Counted from the first letter of the stretch, positions 31,934 through 38,951 are shown. The stretch is DNA of 40,828 nucleotides from a virus (IMGVR_UViG_3300022723_000252:1-40828); one strand, 5' to 3'. Notes: generated by a model not told the origin, from the letters alone. Numbers and translations: made by a program.

Positions 31934-32926
31934 ATGACCCACCCCCTGATGCTTCCCCAAGCCACTGAAGATGACCCGTTGGGGCTCCGCTCCATCGCTC
32001 ACCGCTTCCCCGAACAACCACACACTCAAATCCAACTCCTCGCTCAGCGCATGGAAATGGCCCTCCGTGCCCTCTACCAAGAACAACAACGAAACGACAT
32101 CTCCTACTCCCTCTCCCTCTCCTTCCGCAAAGGACCCCCCTGGCACGACGGCGTCTCCTTCTGCGGCCACCAATGGCTCGTCCAAGCCACCGTCACAAGA
32201 CGCCTCGGCACATCCTGCGAAATCTCCTCCCACTCCGCACCCATCCCTCTCGACCTCGTCCCTCCCGATGCCGGACGTCCTCCCACCGGCGAACTCCTCT
32301 GCCAGTGCCAAGGACCCTTTCGCTACCCGCACCGTCGCTTCCCATGGACCCATCACTGCTCGGTCTGCAACGCCCTCATCCCCAAGGATCCCTCATGCCC
32401 ACTCCCCAAAATCCAGCTCCAACACACACCCAAAACTTCCAGCCCTACGCCAACTGGCTCCTCGTCCAACCTCTCTCCCCCCAAGAACTCTCCCCCGGAG
32501 GTCTCCTCCTCCCCCGAAAAGACCACGACCTCCTCACCGCCTGGGCTACCGTCCTCGACACCGGACCCGGACTCTACTCCGACCGCGAAAAACGATTCCT
32601 CCCCATCTCCGCCTCCCCAGGAGACCTCGTCGTCTACAACAAAAACCTCACCCTCCAGTTCGCTCAACCTGACGGCTCCTACGCCCACCTCCTCCAAGAA
32701 CCAAACATCCTCGCAATCCTCCACCCAAAATCAACCACTCACTCCTCCCTCTGACGCCCTCCAGCACTCCTCGATCCACAAATCGAACACTCAAAAAAGC
32801 ACGATCGTTCGATATCCATTCCAAAAAAAGCACGATCGTTCTCTTTACAATCAACCCTGTTTACCGTACCACTTGACACGGTGTGGTACGCTACGGGGAA
32901 GGCGGGTGGAAGACGCGGCTCCGTGA
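31934..32926 (+). CDS. Zinc-ribbon-like protein whose frame runs through the groES-like gene
   Basis: GGAG lies seven bases before ATG 31934. The first ~152 residues look real: helical start (IAHRFPEQPHTQIQLLAQRM), a hydrophobic centre (HDGVSFCGHQWLVQATVT) and Cys/His groups (C-Q-C, then H-H-C-S-V-C-N-A-L-I-P-K-D near residues 140-152). After that the frame is only Pro/Ser/Thr and overlaps the whole groES-like gene in another frame until a stop at 32926. So the true protein probably ends near 32393, where the groES start lies; a stop may have been lost by a real mutation, an indel in the assembly, or the tail may be translated. Treat the end as unresolved. Confidence 0.5.
   Translation: MTHPLMLPQATEDDPLGLRSIAHRFPEQPHTQIQLLAQRMEMALRALYQEQQRNDISYSLSLSFRKGPPWHDGVSFCGHQWLVQATVTRRLGTSCEISSHSAPIPLDLVPPDAGRPPTGELLCQCQGPFRYPHRRFPWTHHCSVCNALIPKDPSCPLPKIQLQHTPKTSSPTPTGSSSNLSPPKNSPPEVSSSPEKTTTSSPPGLPSSTPDPDSTPTAKNDSSPSPPPQETSSSTTKTSPSSSLNLTAPTPTSSKNQTSSQSSTQNQPLTPPSDALQHSSIHKSNTQKSTIVRYPFQKKHDRSLYNQPCLPYHLTRCGTLRGRRVEDAAP
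32395..32754 (+). CDS. groES: GroES-like co-chaperonin
   Basis: 119 aa from ATG 32395 (AAGGA six bases upstream). After a ~15-residue extension the chain follows GroES: N-W-L-L-V-Q-P-L-S-P (strand 1), G-G-L-L-L-P-R-K-D (the 'T.GGI.LP' mobile-loop exit), A-T-V-L-D-T-G-P-G, P-I-S-A-S-P-G-D-L-V-V-Y (the 'VGD.V.F' strand) and ending in E-P-N-I-L-A-I-L. GroES caps GroEL; phage versions such as T4 gp31 replace host GroES to fold capsid protein. No GroEL gene is present, so the host's would be used. The mobile loop is shorter in the middle than in bacterial GroES. Codon third positions are overwhelmingly C. Confidence 0.8.
   Translation: MPTPQNPAPTHTQNFQPYANWLLVQPLSPQELSPGGLLLPRKDHDLLTAWATVLDTGPGLYSDREKRFLPISASPGDLVVYNKNLTLQFAQPDGSYAHLLQEPNILAILHPKSTTHSSL
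32793..32841. repeat. Two 18-bp direct repeats with CGATCG centre
   Basis: AAAAAAGCACGATCGTTC occurs at 32793-32810 and again at 32824-32841, start to start 31 bp (three helical turns). Each contains the palindrome ACGATCGT. They may be paired binding sites. Confidence 0.8.
32865..32890. repeat. 8-bp inverted repeat, 10-base loop
   Basis: CGTACCAC (32865-32872) and GTGGTACG (32883-32890) around TTGACACGGT. The loop contains a -35-like TTGACA without a -10 at the right distance. Possible operator or hairpin. Confidence 0.6.
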
Positions 32927-32993
32927 GTCCGATCCACTCCACCCACCAAGAACCTCCCCTTGCGGCGCTCTCGCTCCTCCTTCACGCTCTCTC

Positions 32994-33031
32994 CTCCAAG
33001 CTCGGGGCCACTCCAAGCTCGGGGCCACTCC
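32994..33031. repeat. 17-bp tandem repeat, 2.2 copies
   Basis: CTCCAAGCTCGGGGCCA is repeated at 32994-33010 and 33011-33027, then CTCC. It lies in the non-coding region between the groES-like gene and the small leftward operon. Confidence 0.85.
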
Positions 33032-33448
33032 GCGTTCGACTGGATCTACCCTCGGTGCCGGGGGTGCGGGCCCCCCATTGGGCTCGGTGGGATCGGGCGG
33101 ACCGTGGGGCCCCTGGGCGATCGACCCGGTTCCGATAATAGGCGTTATGTTGAATTGCGTCGTCACTCGCTCCGATCGACCATGAGCCACGGGTCACGAT
33201 CGATCGTCGAAAGGCCGTGACGAGCCTCTCAGAGCGCCGATTCTCCGACCATCGATCGTCGTGAGGGCCAGTCGCAGACGGATCGACGGGCCGGGCCGGC
33301 TACGGTCGACGACCGAGAGCCAGACGGACGCACGCAGCGGGGTCGAATCACGAGTCGGGGCCATCGGACGAGGTGGCCGCGACGCCGCAAGATGTTGCCG
33401 AGCTAGGATATGTGAGTGGCAGACGTGAGGTGGGAGATCGAGAGGGGA

Positions 33449-33483
33449 ACGGATCGACGACTCAGAGTGAGTCGTCGATCCGT
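33449..33483. terminator. Perfect 16-bp hairpin after the small leftward operon
   Basis: ACGGATCGACGACTCA (33449-33464) and its exact complement (33468-33483) leave a three-base loop. It begins 20 bases after the stop codon of the last gene (33503) of the leftward operon. No T-run follows, so it is a strong 3'-end hairpin without an intrinsic-terminator tail. Confidence 0.6.
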
Positions 33484-33502
33484 GTGAGCGAGGTGGTGGG
33501 TA

Positions 33503-33676
33503 TCACTCGTCGTCGGACACGCACACCGACTGGCAGCGATGGCAGACGGGGATGGTGTGCCCTGCGACGACGACATCGACATCGGCCTCGGTATCGCTGA
33601 CCGGAGAGGAGCCGAGAGCGCATCGCAGAGGTGCGCTCGCGTCGAGTCGACGGGAGGCGAGCAGGTCGCCGATCAC
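33503..33676 (-). CDS. Small CxxC protein
   Basis: 57 aa from GTG 33676; the GTGA overlaps the previous stop exactly, the normal coupling in this phage. C-terminal C-H-R-C-Q-S-V-C near residues 45-52 is a small metal-binding-like knuckle; the rest is short beta segments (EADVDVVVAGHTIPV). Function unknown. Confidence 0.55.
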   Translation of the reverse strand: MIGDLLASRRLDASAPLRCALGSSPVSDTEADVDVVVAGHTIPVCHRCQSVCVSDDE

Positions 33677-34326
33677 GACGTGCTCGCGGTAGGAGTGTCG
33701 GTGGCCAGCCGCCAATGCTCAGCCCGCAGAGCCATCCGCTCGTGTCTCGCCGACACAATGCGCAGCAGTGTGGCGACGGCGCGATCGGCGTCGATCTGAG
33801 CATCGCGCTCGGACTCGGCGATGGTGGGCCGACTGTAAGTCCTGGATCGATACCGCCGTCCCAGCTCATGGGCGCCCCAGAGCCGGTCCATCGATCGGTC
33901 GAGGAGTCGGTCATTAGATTGGAGTGCCGAGTGCAGGTAGGGATGCACGCCCACGTCAGTAGGCAGCTCGATCCGGAGCTGCAGCCGCGGACGGTCGTAC
34001 TCCTCGGGCCAGTCCGAGCCAGAGCTCGGAGGCTCGAGAGGACCGAGATCTCCGATCGAGACCCACACGGGTAGATCCGCGCGCGGCCAGAGGCGGTCGA
34101 GTCGCAGAGCCGATGCGAGTCGCAGGCGGGCCGCGCGCCGGAGCGCATCGTCCTCATCGGCACGGGACAGGATCCGGCCGTCGTCGGTGGCGTGATCGCT
34201 GATCACACCATCAGAATGGACTCGCACGATGGCGGGCCAATCGTGCGGCCCGGTGAGGGCCAGATAGTCTCGGACGCACGCAGCGGGATAGGGTCGTGAC
34301 ATGTCATGGTCATGGAGATCAGTCAT
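33673..34326 (-). CDS. Hypothetical protein
   Basis: 217 aa, rich in Arg, Asp and Leu. Ribosome-binding site AAAGGT six bases before ATG 34326, matching the first gene of this operon. Visible: an N-terminal YPAACVRDYLALTGPHDWPA, a helical LRRAARLRLASALRLDRLWP (about residues 62-81), and a beta segment PVWVSIGDLGPLEPP. No family recognised. Codon use is strongly GC3, as for its operon neighbours. Confidence 0.6.
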   Translation of the reverse strand: MTDLHDHDMSRPYPAACVRDYLALTGPHDWPAIVRVHSDGVISDHATDDGRILSRADEDDALRRAARLRLASALRLDRLWPRADLPVWVSIGDLGPLEPPSSGSDWPEEYDRPRLQLRIELPTDVGVHPYLHSALQSNDRLLDRSMDRLWGAHELGRRYRSRTYSRPTIAESERDAQIDADRAVATLLRIVSARHERMALRAEHWRLATDTPTASTS

Positions 34327-34358
34327 GGTAGCACCTTTCTAGCGCTGGGGTGTTAGGT

Positions 34359-34553
34359 TCAGGAATCTGGGAGAAGACGGGCCAATGCCTCGCAGCGGCC
34401 CTGCCAGTACTGGGACATCGACGAGGAGAGCGCGCGCTGATCTGCGATGGTACGTGCGCAGGTCAGCGCGCCGCCAAGATCCCCGCGCTCGAGACAGCGA
34501 AGGAATATCTCGCGGACGCAATTGATCTGGCTGAGCGTCAATCGTCCAGTCAT
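34359..34553 (-). CDS. Small helical protein
   Basis: 64 aa; ATG 34553 overlaps the previous stop (TGATG) with GGAGGTG upstream. Almost all helix: LTLSQINCVREIFLRCLERG, then GGALTCARTIADQRALSSSM. Two-helix bundle likely; no family recognised. Confidence 0.6.
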   Translation of the reverse strand: MTGRLTLSQINCVREIFLRCLERGDLGGALTCARTIADQRALSSSMSQYWQGRCEALARLLPDS

Positions 34554-34813
34554 CAGAGCACCTCCGCGAGCACGAGCCCGGAGATGACGGTCGACTGGTG
34601 ACACTCCGCGCACCAATTGCTGTCGGCATCCGGCTCAGAGGGCCAGACCTCGTCGCACTCGGCACAGATGCCCTCACAGGCATCGTCCGACCACAGGGCC
34701 AGACAATCGTCGTATTGCTCTTGCTCGGCGGCATCGTAGCCGCTGGTGGCCATGAGCGTATGCAGGAGGTGGAGACGATCGGCAGGGGAGATGGAGAGTC
34801 GTAGTCGAGACAT
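34553..34813 (-). CDS. Small zinc-ribbon-like protein, first gene of the 34.8-kb leftward operon
   Basis: 86 aa from ATG 34813 (AAAGGT eight bases upstream). Helical N-terminus, then a treble-clef-like pair G-I-C-A-E-C-D-E-V-W-P and N-W-C-A-E-C-H (CxxC-x13-16-CxxC). Such ribbons may bind DNA or protein. It directly follows the promoter at 34862-34890. Confidence 0.6.
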   Translation of the reverse strand: MSRLRLSISPADRLHLLHTLMATSGYDAAEQEQYDDCLALWSDDACEGICAECDEVWPSEPDADSNWCAECHQSTVISGLVLAEVL

Positions 34814-34861
34814 GATAGGATACCTTTCGTTCGAGTGAGTGAGTGATAATTGTCTACCTGC

Positions 34862-34890
34862 ACTATACGCCCGGAATATCACCGGCGCAA
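34862..34890 (-). promoter_or_regulatory. Sigma70-like promoter of the small leftward operon
   Basis: On the minus strand TTGCGC (34890-34885), a 17-base spacer and TATAGT (34867-34862). The predicted start near 34855 gives a 42-base leader to ATG 34813. Confidence 0.65.
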
Positions 34891-34989
34891 TGCAAAAAAA
34901 AGAAAAAGAGTACCTCGCCTACTAGTGTTTGTTCGGCACGTCGATTACAATCGAGTGGACTGAACGACTGGCTGACTCGCTTGGCGGAA

Positions 34990-35100
34990 ATGGTGTTCGA
35001 GCTGGCGGACCTGGTGGATCGAGAGGTCGAGAGGGAGCGTGGATCGAGAGGTGCACGGGAGGGGAAGGCTGGGCCGGCCGAAGTGGGGGACGATGGGTGA
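34990..35100 (+). CDS. Possible short rightward peptide
   Basis: 36 aa; MVFELADLVDREVERERGSR is helical and plausible, and its stop TGA directly abuts a GTG in frame with the next gene's open frame. Ribosome-binding site (GGCGGAA) is weak. May be only a leader. Confidence 0.25.
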   Translation: MVFELADLVDREVERERGSRGAREGKAGPAEVGDDG

Positions 35101-35145
35101 GTGACGAGGACAGCGAGGGAGGCACGGCGTGCGCTGGAGGATGGG

Positions 35146-35871
35146 ATGAGCCGGCTGTCGGATTTTGCGATGGCTTTGGAGTGCTGCTCGCCGGACACGG
35201 CGGCTGCTTGCAGGGGTCCTGTGATCCACCAGGATTGGAGGGATCGTTTTGCGGGTCATGCGGGGGTGGTGATCGGCAACGGCCCGTCACGGCTGGACTG
35301 GGGGGATCTGAGCGAGCTTCACGGCTACGGTGGCGTGAAGACGTACGGTTGCAATGCGATTGTGGATGAGTTTGCCCCGACGGTGCTGAGTGTGATCGAC
35401 TCGAAGATGTGCCGAGAGCTTTGGGAGTGGGAAGCGGACCGGTACTTTCCGATCTTCACGGCGCAGGGTTACCGGCATCGGGTGCATGTGTTGAAGTCGC
35501 AGCTCACGCGGGGGTGCGGTTCGAGCGCGGGGATCTTGGCGGCGCACTTGGCGGTAGCGATGGGGTGTCACCCGCTGATTTTGATGGGTTTCGACGAGTC
35601 GAGGGCCAACGTGTACCGAGGTCGTCGCAACTACGCGGGAGGGAAGCCGCCGAAGGAGCCGGATCGTCAGCGGCAGCTCCACTTCCGGGCGTGGAAGACG
35701 TTCTTCCCGGAGTGCTCGAGGCGTCAGGTGCGGGTGTACCAGGTGGGCAAGGCGACGCTCAGTTGTCGTCAGCTTTCGTGGGTTCAGGTGCGTCAGCTCC
35801 TGGAGCATTTTCGCCAGGCGCCGAGGGATCGACGGGGAATCGATCGGTGGCTAGCGAGGTGCTTTGCTTGA
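35146..35871 (+). CDS. DUF115/MptE-like or sialyltransferase-fold protein ('norphogenetic' type)
   Basis: 241 aa from ATG 35146 (GGAGG five bases upstream; a GTG 45 bases earlier is the alternative). The N-terminal GVVIGNGPSRLDWGDLSEL (nucleotide-binding-like GxGPS loop, about residues 36-54), the centre YGCNAIVDEFAPTVLSVIDS and SSAGILAAHLAVAMGCHPLI followed by L-M-G-F-D are the marks of the DUF115/MptE-like and GT29-like fold seen in marine-phage 'norphogenetic proteins'. Family members act in sugar transfer or nucleotide-sugar chemistry. It may work with the glycan genes on the other strand (36.3-39 kb). Its last 113 bases overlap the gene at 35759 in antisense. Confidence 0.6.
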   Translation: MSRLSDFAMALECCSPDTAAACRGPVIHQDWRDRFAGHAGVVIGNGPSRLDWGDLSELHGYGGVKTYGCNAIVDEFAPTVLSVIDSKMCRELWEWEADRYFPIFTAQGYRHRVHVLKSQLTRGCGSSAGILAAHLAVAMGCHPLILMGFDESRANVYRGRRNYAGGKPPKEPDRQRQLHFRAWKTFFPECSRRQVRVYQVGKATLSCRQLSWVQVRQLLEHFRQAPRDRRGIDRWLARCFA

Positions 35872-36037
35872 ACTCGCCGCACCAATCGTGGTGGAACGTA
35901 CTGGGATGCGAGCTCCCATGCTGCGCCCGATCGATGGAGTACACCTGAGGTGGGTAGCGTTCACAGAACCCTTCGGTGTTATCGATCAAGAAGGGCATCC
36001 AGTAGTGACACTGGAAGCAGCGATCGTGCCCCCTCAT
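35759..36037 (-). CDS. Small Cys-rich protein ending the early leftward transcript
   Basis: 92 aa from ATG 36037 (AAGGAG five bases upstream; ATGA overlap). R-C-F-Q-C-H-Y-W, then G-F-C-E-R-Y-P-P and D-W-C-G-E-F-K give four conserved cysteines in the C-x2-C-xn-C-R-Y-P-P-xn-W-C-G-E-F pattern common to small phage proteins thought to bind a metal or iron-sulfur centre. The C-terminal ~30 residues are Pro/Asp-rich, in the part antisense to the 35146 gene. Confidence 0.7.
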   Translation of the reverse strand: MRGHDRCFQCHYWMPFLIDNTEGFCERYPPQVYSIDRAQHGSSHPSTFHHDWCGEFKQSTSLATDRFPVDPSAPGENAPGADAPEPTKADDN

Positions 36038-36300
36038 CGATGCTCCTTTCGTCGCCCCGAAGGGCAAGTGGCAAGGTGGGAAGTGTAGATGCCTTCCTTG
36101 TCCGGCATGGCATCGACGGGCATGCGCTTATCGTTTTTGGTGATGGTCCAGACGATCGTGGCACCACACCGGCACATGAAGAAAGGATCTCTTCCTCGGT
36201 CCCTGCTGCGCTGGACTTGAAAGACCCCCTTCTCTTCGCCGGTCTGGTTGTCTTTGAACCAGACGTAGAGTTCCTGGGGAGGCGGTGGGAATCGGCTCAT
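36034..36300 (-). CDS. Small zinc-binding-like protein
   Basis: 88 aa from ATG 36300 (GGAA eight bases upstream; ATGA overlap). F-M-C-R-C-G-A-T-I-V-W-T, then K-R-M-P-V-D-A-M-P-D and S-H-L-A-T-C-P-S-G match a widespread phage domain (CxxCG...W...T..G..MPVD......SHFATCP). Metal binding by Cys/His is likely. Role unknown. Confidence 0.72.
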   Translation of the reverse strand: MSRFPPPPQELYVWFKDNQTGEEKGVFQVQRSRDRGRDPFFMCRCGATIVWTITKNDKRMPVDAMPDKEGIYTSHLATCPSGRRKEHR

Positions 36301-37052
36301 GATCGCTGTTCCTTTTCGTAGGAGTGAGCGAGCTCGCGCAGCTCGGCTTGTTGCTGCGGTGAAAGGAGAGTTCGGATGATCTCGTCGTCGGACATCGACA
36401 CCTTTTTGTCGGGCCAATCTTTCGAGAGGTCCTCGAAGTCGGCATCGATATCGTAGTCCGATTCCATGAAGGGATACTCATACCGAGAGCAGTCCTCCAG
36501 TGCCGAGTGCACGTTCGCCAGAGCCACGCACTCCGGAGTCCACAATTGGGGAAAATCGAATTGTCTCCATGCGGAACTCTCGTGGATATGAGGCACGATC
36601 AGGTCGGAGGGTAGTTCAGCCAGCCTTCGCAGTCGCGGTTGGGCTTCCACCAGTGGGATCATGGTGGCATTGAACGGGTAAAACTGAGCTTGGCTCCCGT
36701 TCTGCCCTGGGGCGAAACTGCGGGACATGGGGGGACGTTCAAACTTCGTCTTGATCAGAAATCGGAGGAACTGGGCCAGATCCCACGCTTCGACATGCAA
36801 TTGTCCATGGCGAGATCGGATCGCATGACGACTCGGCTCCCGACACCAGAACCACCACCAACTGACGAGTCTCTCGTAGGGATTGCGATGAATGCCGATC
36901 ACCGTTGGGTTCGTCATCGAGCTGGGTATTCGGTTGTCATGGAACGCCCCATGACTCCGACCCCCAAGCCGTGAGAACAGTCGATGAAAAGAGCGGCATC
37001 CCGTTTTTGGGGCTCCCAGGTAAACCCAGTTTTGTTTCGCATGAATGATCAT
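36297..37052 (-). CDS. Sulfotransferase family protein
   Basis: 251 aa from ATG 37052 (ATGA overlap with the glycosyltransferase stop). It would move sulfate from PAPS to a sugar hydroxyl. The 5'-phosphosulfate loop is Y-L-G-A-P-K-T-G-C-R-S-F (residues ~11-22), and the 3'-phosphate site is G-I-H-R-N-P-Y-E-R-L-V-S-W-W-W-F (near residues 52-67). Downstream FYPFNATMIPLVEAQPRLRR and a Trp-rich segment fill the usual acceptor region. Few phages carry a sulfotransferase; beside two glycosyltransferases and a methyltransferase it probably decorates a surface or virion glycan. Catalytic His not identified with certainty. Confidence 0.78.
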   Translation of the reverse strand: MIIHAKQNWVYLGAPKTGCRSFHRLFSRLGGRSHGAFHDNRIPSSMTNPTVIGIHRNPYERLVSWWWFWCREPSRHAIRSRHGQLHVEAWDLAQFLRFLIKTKFERPPMSRSFAPGQNGSQAQFYPFNATMIPLVEAQPRLRRLAELPSDLIVPHIHESSAWRQFDFPQLWTPECVALANVHSALEDCSRYEYPFMESDYDIDADFEDLSKDWPDKKVSMSDDEIIRTLLSPQQQAELRELAHSYEKEQRS

Positions 37053-37675
37053 GCTTCTTTTCCTTTCCATTTCTCGACCCAGAGTTTTTGATTGTTTTGA
37101 TTGAGGCGGCGTCGCGGCCACCCCTGTTTTTCAAGTCTTGAAGACGACGAGCCTTGATGGTGGATGAGATCCGACGGCGTGATGTGGAACTGACCACCGG
37201 CCAGGAAGTGGCGGTAGAAAAAGTCGGTGTCCTCGTAGTAGGCGGGGGTGAACCGCTCATCGAAGGGGCCCAGCTTCTCGAAGCGCTCCCGGGTGAGCGA
37301 GAAGCAATACCCTTTCGGGATGCGATCGAAGTCTTGGGGCCACGCTTGGCCGAAGAGCTGGAGGAAGGCGGGCTCTTGGCGTGTAGGTCGGGAGGCGTCC
37401 GCGCAGATCTCATCGTCGGCGGGATGGAGCAACTGGTCATGGAGATGACCCAAGAGTTCGACGTCGTCGTTGAGGAAGACAAGGACGGACGTCTTGGAGG
37501 CCCGGACTCCCTCGTTCCACTTCGAGGCGATCGATGGGTCGCCGTCGATCACGATCCAATGCGCCTCGGGATGGAAGCCGGTGAGCAGCCTCACGCACCG
37601 GGCTGCGAGCTCGGGAAAGACGGACGGGATGATCACGTCGAAAGGATCGGCTTGGGTCTTGATGATCTGGCTCAC
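37049..37675 (-). CDS. Family 2 glycosyltransferase
   Basis: 208 aa from GTG 37675 (GTGA overlap, GGAG six bases upstream; ATG 37687 is possible but lacks a site). GT-A fold marks: F-D-V-I-I-P-S-V strand, V-F-L-N-D-D-V-E metal-binding DxD, and the acceptor motif F-D-E-R-F-T-P-A-Y-Y-E-D-T-D-F-F-Y-R with D-L-I-H-H-Q-G-S-S-S, typical of rhamnosyl/galactosyl-type GT2 enzymes. It transfers a sugar from a nucleotide donor. Short for the family (usually 250-330 aa), but both core motifs are present. Confidence 0.82.
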   Translation of the reverse strand: MSQIIKTQADPFDVIIPSVFPELAARCVRLLTGFHPEAHWIVIDGDPSIASKWNEGVRASKTSVLVFLNDDVELLGHLHDQLLHPADDEICADASRPTRQEPAFLQLFGQAWPQDFDRIPKGYCFSLTRERFEKLGPFDERFTPAYYEDTDFFYRHFLAGGQFHITPSDLIHHQGSSSSRLEKQGWPRRRLNQNNQKLWVEKWKGKEA

Positions 37676-38295
37676 TTCTTTCTCCATTCGGCAAAGAAGG
37701 AGTCCATCGGTTTCATGCCGATCTTTTGATGGCCTCGATAGCGGAGGCGATGCGACTTTCGCAACGCCAAGATCTCCCACTCACCTCCGCGAGGCAGATC
37801 TTCGGGTATCCATCCGCATCGGTGTTCCTGCCAGACCATGCCGTCCAGACCCCAGGGGTCTTTGGCATGGCCGATCTGTTCTTGCGGGTGGAATCCGTAG
37901 GGTGTGTACAGGAGCACATGATCGACGAGTGCCATCGATCGAAGCAAACATTCGAGGCCGGCGTCTTTGTCGAGATGTTCGATGACATCGAGTGCGATGA
38001 GGAGATCGGGTTTCGGTTCTCCCTCGTTCAAGCGCGCTTCGAGCTCGGTGAGGCCTTGAGCCCAGTCGACTTGATCGACCCGATAGGCTTGCGACTCGAA
38101 GGCGCGCGGGTAGTCTTGTCGAAGCCGATCGACATAGGTCCCGTGAGGTTCCCACATCTGGGTGACGACGGCCTTGACGACGGTTTGTGGTCGGATGCCA
38201 GGACCGACGTCGATGACCGAAGCAAACGATCGTGCTTGATAACGTTTTCGGATGGCTCCCATAGGATCTCGACCGTTCGTCCACGTGATGTTCAT
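37672..38295 (-). CDS. Class I SAM-dependent methyltransferase
   Basis: 207 aa (ATGA overlap at both ends). Motif I is S-V-I-D-V-G-P-G-I-R-P-Q (residues ~26-37), motif II-like acid near E-P-H-G-T-Y-V-D, and D-L-L-I-A-L-D-V-I-E-H-L-D (residues ~97-109) is the standard post-motif II of sugar and small-molecule methyltransferases. Probably methylates the glycan made by its neighbours; DNA methylation is unlikely (no N/DPPY). Confidence 0.8.
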   Translation of the reverse strand: MNITWTNGRDPMGAIRKRYQARSFASVIDVGPGIRPQTVVKAVVTQMWEPHGTYVDRLRQDYPRAFESQAYRVDQVDWAQGLTELEARLNEGEPKPDLLIALDVIEHLDKDAGLECLLRSMALVDHVLLYTPYGFHPQEQIGHAKDPWGLDGMVWQEHRCGWIPEDLPRGGEWEILALRKSHRLRYRGHQKIGMKPMDSFFAEWRKK

Positions 38296-38951
38296 GATCC
38301 TCCCACCTTTTTCTTGAGCCAGCGCGACGCCTGCCAGTGGAAGACCACGGGCGGGATTGGTTCCTCCCGATCCAGGCTCCGGATAAAGCAGTAGCTCTTG
38401 GGCAGATCGTAGTAGGTCAGCGCTTCGTGTCCAGGCCGGAACTCACTCGCCGAGCCGGCGTCGGGTCCCAAGAACTCCACCCAACGAAAGCTCTGCACCG
38501 CCTGGTAGAGATTCTTTTGGTCCCAGACCTTGCTGCTTGCGATCGCCTGCTTCATCCACCGATCGAGCAAGTCCCGAGCGGTTTCATTCTGGCGGAAGAA
38601 CAGCGTCCCGCTCAGGAGTTCGACGGCTCCTCGCTTCGTACCTTCCTGACCTCGAGGCCGGAAGCGGGCCGCGAAGTCGACCTCGGTGGGCAACTGGTCG
38701 AACAGGCGGGGAGAGCCCATGAGCTGGGCATCGGCGTCGAGCCAGACGATGTCGTCTGAGGGAAACTGATCCATGCAATCGCGCAGGAACGCCGGCTTCA
38801 TGTTGCCGTTGACGGCCCAGTGGCCGTGATTCGGCAGCCTCTGCACGAAGAAAGGCACGTCGAACTTCTTGAGCGAGGGCGCGAGGGTCTCGTGCATCAC
38901 GCGCTCATACGGGGTGCCATCGGTCCAGAAGGAACACACGCGAAAGCTCAT
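38292..38951 (-). CDS. Nucleotide-diphospho-sugar transferase-like protein (GT8/GT77 type)
   Basis: 219 aa from ATG 38951 (GGAG eight bases upstream; ATGA overlap). I-V-W-L-D-A-D-A-Q-L carries the DxD, K-N-L-Y-Q-A-V near residue 150 and P-P-V-V-F-H-W-Q-A-S-R at the C-terminus are the other conserved parts of this group (retaining transferases using UDP-sugars). It begins the glycan cassette. Confidence 0.72.
   Translation of the reverse strand: MSFRVCSFWTDGTPYERVMHETLAPSLKKFDVPFFVQRLPNHGHWAVNGNMKPAFLRDCMDQFPSDDIVWLDADAQLMGSPRLFDQLPTEVDFAARFRPRGQEGTKRGAVELLSGTLFFRQNETARDLLDRWMKQAIASSKVWDQKNLYQAVQSFRWVEFLGPDAGSASEFRPGHEALTYYDLPKSYCFIRSLDREEPIPPVVFHWQASRWLKKKVGGS

Larger units (their letters stand above)
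32755..33502. other. 748-base non-coding region with repeats and a switch in strand composition
   Basis: No credible gene. It contains two 18-bp direct repeats (32793, 32824), a hairpin (32865-32890), a 17-bp tandem repeat (32994-33031), several CGATCG/ATCGATCG palindromes (32802, 32833, ~33118, ~33173, ~33195, ~33251) and a perfect long hairpin (33449-33483). Top-strand composition changes here from C-rich (32461-32520: 31 C, 7 G) to G-rich (33421-33480: about 25 G, 10 C; 35041-35100: 33 G, 9 C). This may be a replication start or end zone or a packaging site. Confidence 0.6.
34814..35145. other. Divergent control region (332 bases)
   Basis: Holds the leftward promoter at 34862-34890 and an A/G-rich run (34893-34909). 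On the right strand TACAAT (34944-34949) could be a -10 for the gene at 35146, with no good -35. A short open frame at 34990-35100 is listed separately. Confidence 0.45.

Noticed and set aside
31329-32021. 230-aa minus-strand frame in the rightward groES operon
   Set aside because: Gly/Val/Phe-rich mirror of the Pro/Glu/Lys-containing plus-strand gene; its start is not preceded by a site.
32865-32890. TTGACA in the hairpin loop as a promoter
   Set aside because: No -10 at 16-18 bases; the near TACGCT is only eight bases away.
33373-34074. Plus-strand frames opposite the small leftward operon
   Set aside because: No ribosome-binding sites; the minus strand has AAAGGT sites and GTGA/TGATG overlaps.
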